NCBI GenBank assembly: GCA_027066355.1
Contig: JAMONW010000193.1
Location: 1 to 20,342, forward strand
Direction of reading: 5' to 3'
Source: Campylobacteraceae bacterium
Lineage (GTDB): Bacteria > Campylobacterota > Campylobacteria > Campylobacterales > Sulfurovaceae
Length of the DNA stretch: 20,342 nucleotides
A program made the translations under genes and the position numbers. The notes beneath the pieces were generated by a model. The model was given only the letters and a program-made list of their open reading frames with translations, had not been told where the DNA came from and made no database searches. Positions 19,899-20,342 of the stretch are shown here, piece by piece. The number at the start of each line of letters is the position of its first letter. Position 1 is the stretch's first letter.

Positions 19899-20342
19899 TT
19901 ATGTAGGTAAATTGATATTTTTTGTAAATAAGTAGCCTCTTATTTTAGGTGGAATTTTAGAGGTTCTATATTGCTCTTTTTTATCTTTTGTTAGAGTTGT
20001 TTTAATATAGGGTGCAATATAAATTGTATTATCAACTACCTCTACTGCCCAAGTTCTTCCAGCTACAATAGAGTTGCACTTAAGTAACTCTTGAAGCTCT
20101 TTATAGCTTATTAAGTAGCCAAGCTCTTTTAGATAAAATCTTACTGCCAAACTAATATACTGAGTTGATTTAATAGATATAACTCTTAATTTCTCTTTTT
20201 TAAACTTTAATTTCATACCACTTTTTAGAGTGTTTGATTCTTCTTTTAAAATTTCAAAACTTGTTACAAAGCCTTTTTTATTAGTAATTTGTAGCAAATT
20301 ATCTACTATTGGTCTAAATTTATTTCGCTCATATTTTTTATT
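19899..20342 (-). CDS. tilS: Probable tRNA(Ile)-lysidine synthase TilS, C-terminal part (5' end beyond window)
   Basis: The frame is open to the right edge, so this is the last 147 codons of a longer gene. The visible start reads NKKYERNKFRP, resembling the end of the TilS catalytic domain (an ERNxxR stretch). The C-terminus has CNSIVAGRTWAVEVVDNTIYIAPYI and then SKIPPKIRGYLF, like the tail of Campylobacterota TilS proteins. TilS converts C34 of one tRNA-Ile to lysidine so that it reads AUA codons, which are common in AT-rich genomes like this. The ATP-binding SGGxDS motif would lie outside the window, so the call rests on weak C-terminal similarity. It is convergent with the Nudix gene, 24 bp apart. 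Confidence 0.6.
   Translation of the reverse strand, partial: NKKYERNKFRPIVDNLLQITNKKGFVTSFEILKEESNTLKSGMKLKFKKEKLRVISIKSTQYISLAVRFYLKELGYLISYKELQELLKCNSIVAGRTWAVEVVDNTIYIAPYIKTTLTKDKKEQYRTSKIPPKIRGYLFTKNINLPT

Noticed and set aside
1..20342. tRNA, rRNA or known riboswitches in the gaps
   Set aside because: The gaps are mostly under 250 bp and very AT-rich; no cloverleaf, no rRNA core sequence and no riboswitch consensus was seen by eye. A covariance-model scan could not be run.

Overview
The window is about 20.3 kb of AT-rich, gene-dense chromosomal DNA. It almost certainly comes from a member of the Campylobacterota (Epsilonproteobacteria). The evidence is the codon use, many TATAAT -10 boxes with no clear -35, and neighbourhoods I remember from Campylobacter and Helicobacter: dnaB-comEC, yihY-glcD-M23 peptidase, dapB-purF, and yraN-trxA-trxB. 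The genus cannot be read from the sequence. No rRNA, tRNA, CRISPR array, insertion sequence or complete prophage was seen.

Layout, left to right. (1) 1-3103, plus strand: the 3' part of a replicative helicase gene (dnaB) whose P-loop is interrupted by an intein (only the intein's C-terminal part is in the window), a short ComEC-type DNA-uptake channel, and a membrane-anchored TlpA-like thioredoxin. (2) 3066-5490, minus strand: an operon of a YfgM-like membrane protein, a BamB-like PQQ-propeller lipoprotein and a tyrosine recombinase. Its promoter is overlaid by an 11-bp-arm inverted repeat. (3) 5656-11132, minus strand: a compact run trxA-trxB-dapB-purF-yhcC-hemB covering thiol redox, lysine/diaminopimelate, purine and haem synthesis. 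Coupled starts link several genes, and a 20-bp palindrome separates trxA from trxB. (4) 11308-14234: the accessory-looking part. It holds a PhyH-type dioxygenase, a two-copy repeat array, yraN with a minimal LUD-domain gene, an operon of two paralogous cysteine-containing coiled-coil proteins plus a small two-helix membrane protein, and a three-copy array of the same repeat. (5) 14235-20342: yihY and glcD on the minus strand; a Csd3/Pgp3-like M23 endopeptidase, mgtE and a NUDT14-like Nudix hydrolase on the plus strand; then the C-terminal part of a probable TilS on the minus strand.

The most unusual content is in region 4. Five copies of an approximately 85-bp unit, all in one orientation, each contain three directly abutting hairpins (H1 8-bp stem, H2 4-6-bp stem with variable loop, H3 8-bp stem). 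H1 and H3 can also pair with each other. One copy has 25 extra bases in the H1 loop and a perfectly paired H1 stem. Both arrays end 15-21 bp from the stop codon of a minus-strand gene (yraN, yihY) and bracket the LUD/YraN/coiled-coil block. The paired 77- and 83-residue coiled-coil proteins align over 66 positions without a gap and share three cysteines. I do not recognise them. Together with the two-helix membrane protein they are the best candidate here for an undescribed small system, but their function is unknown.
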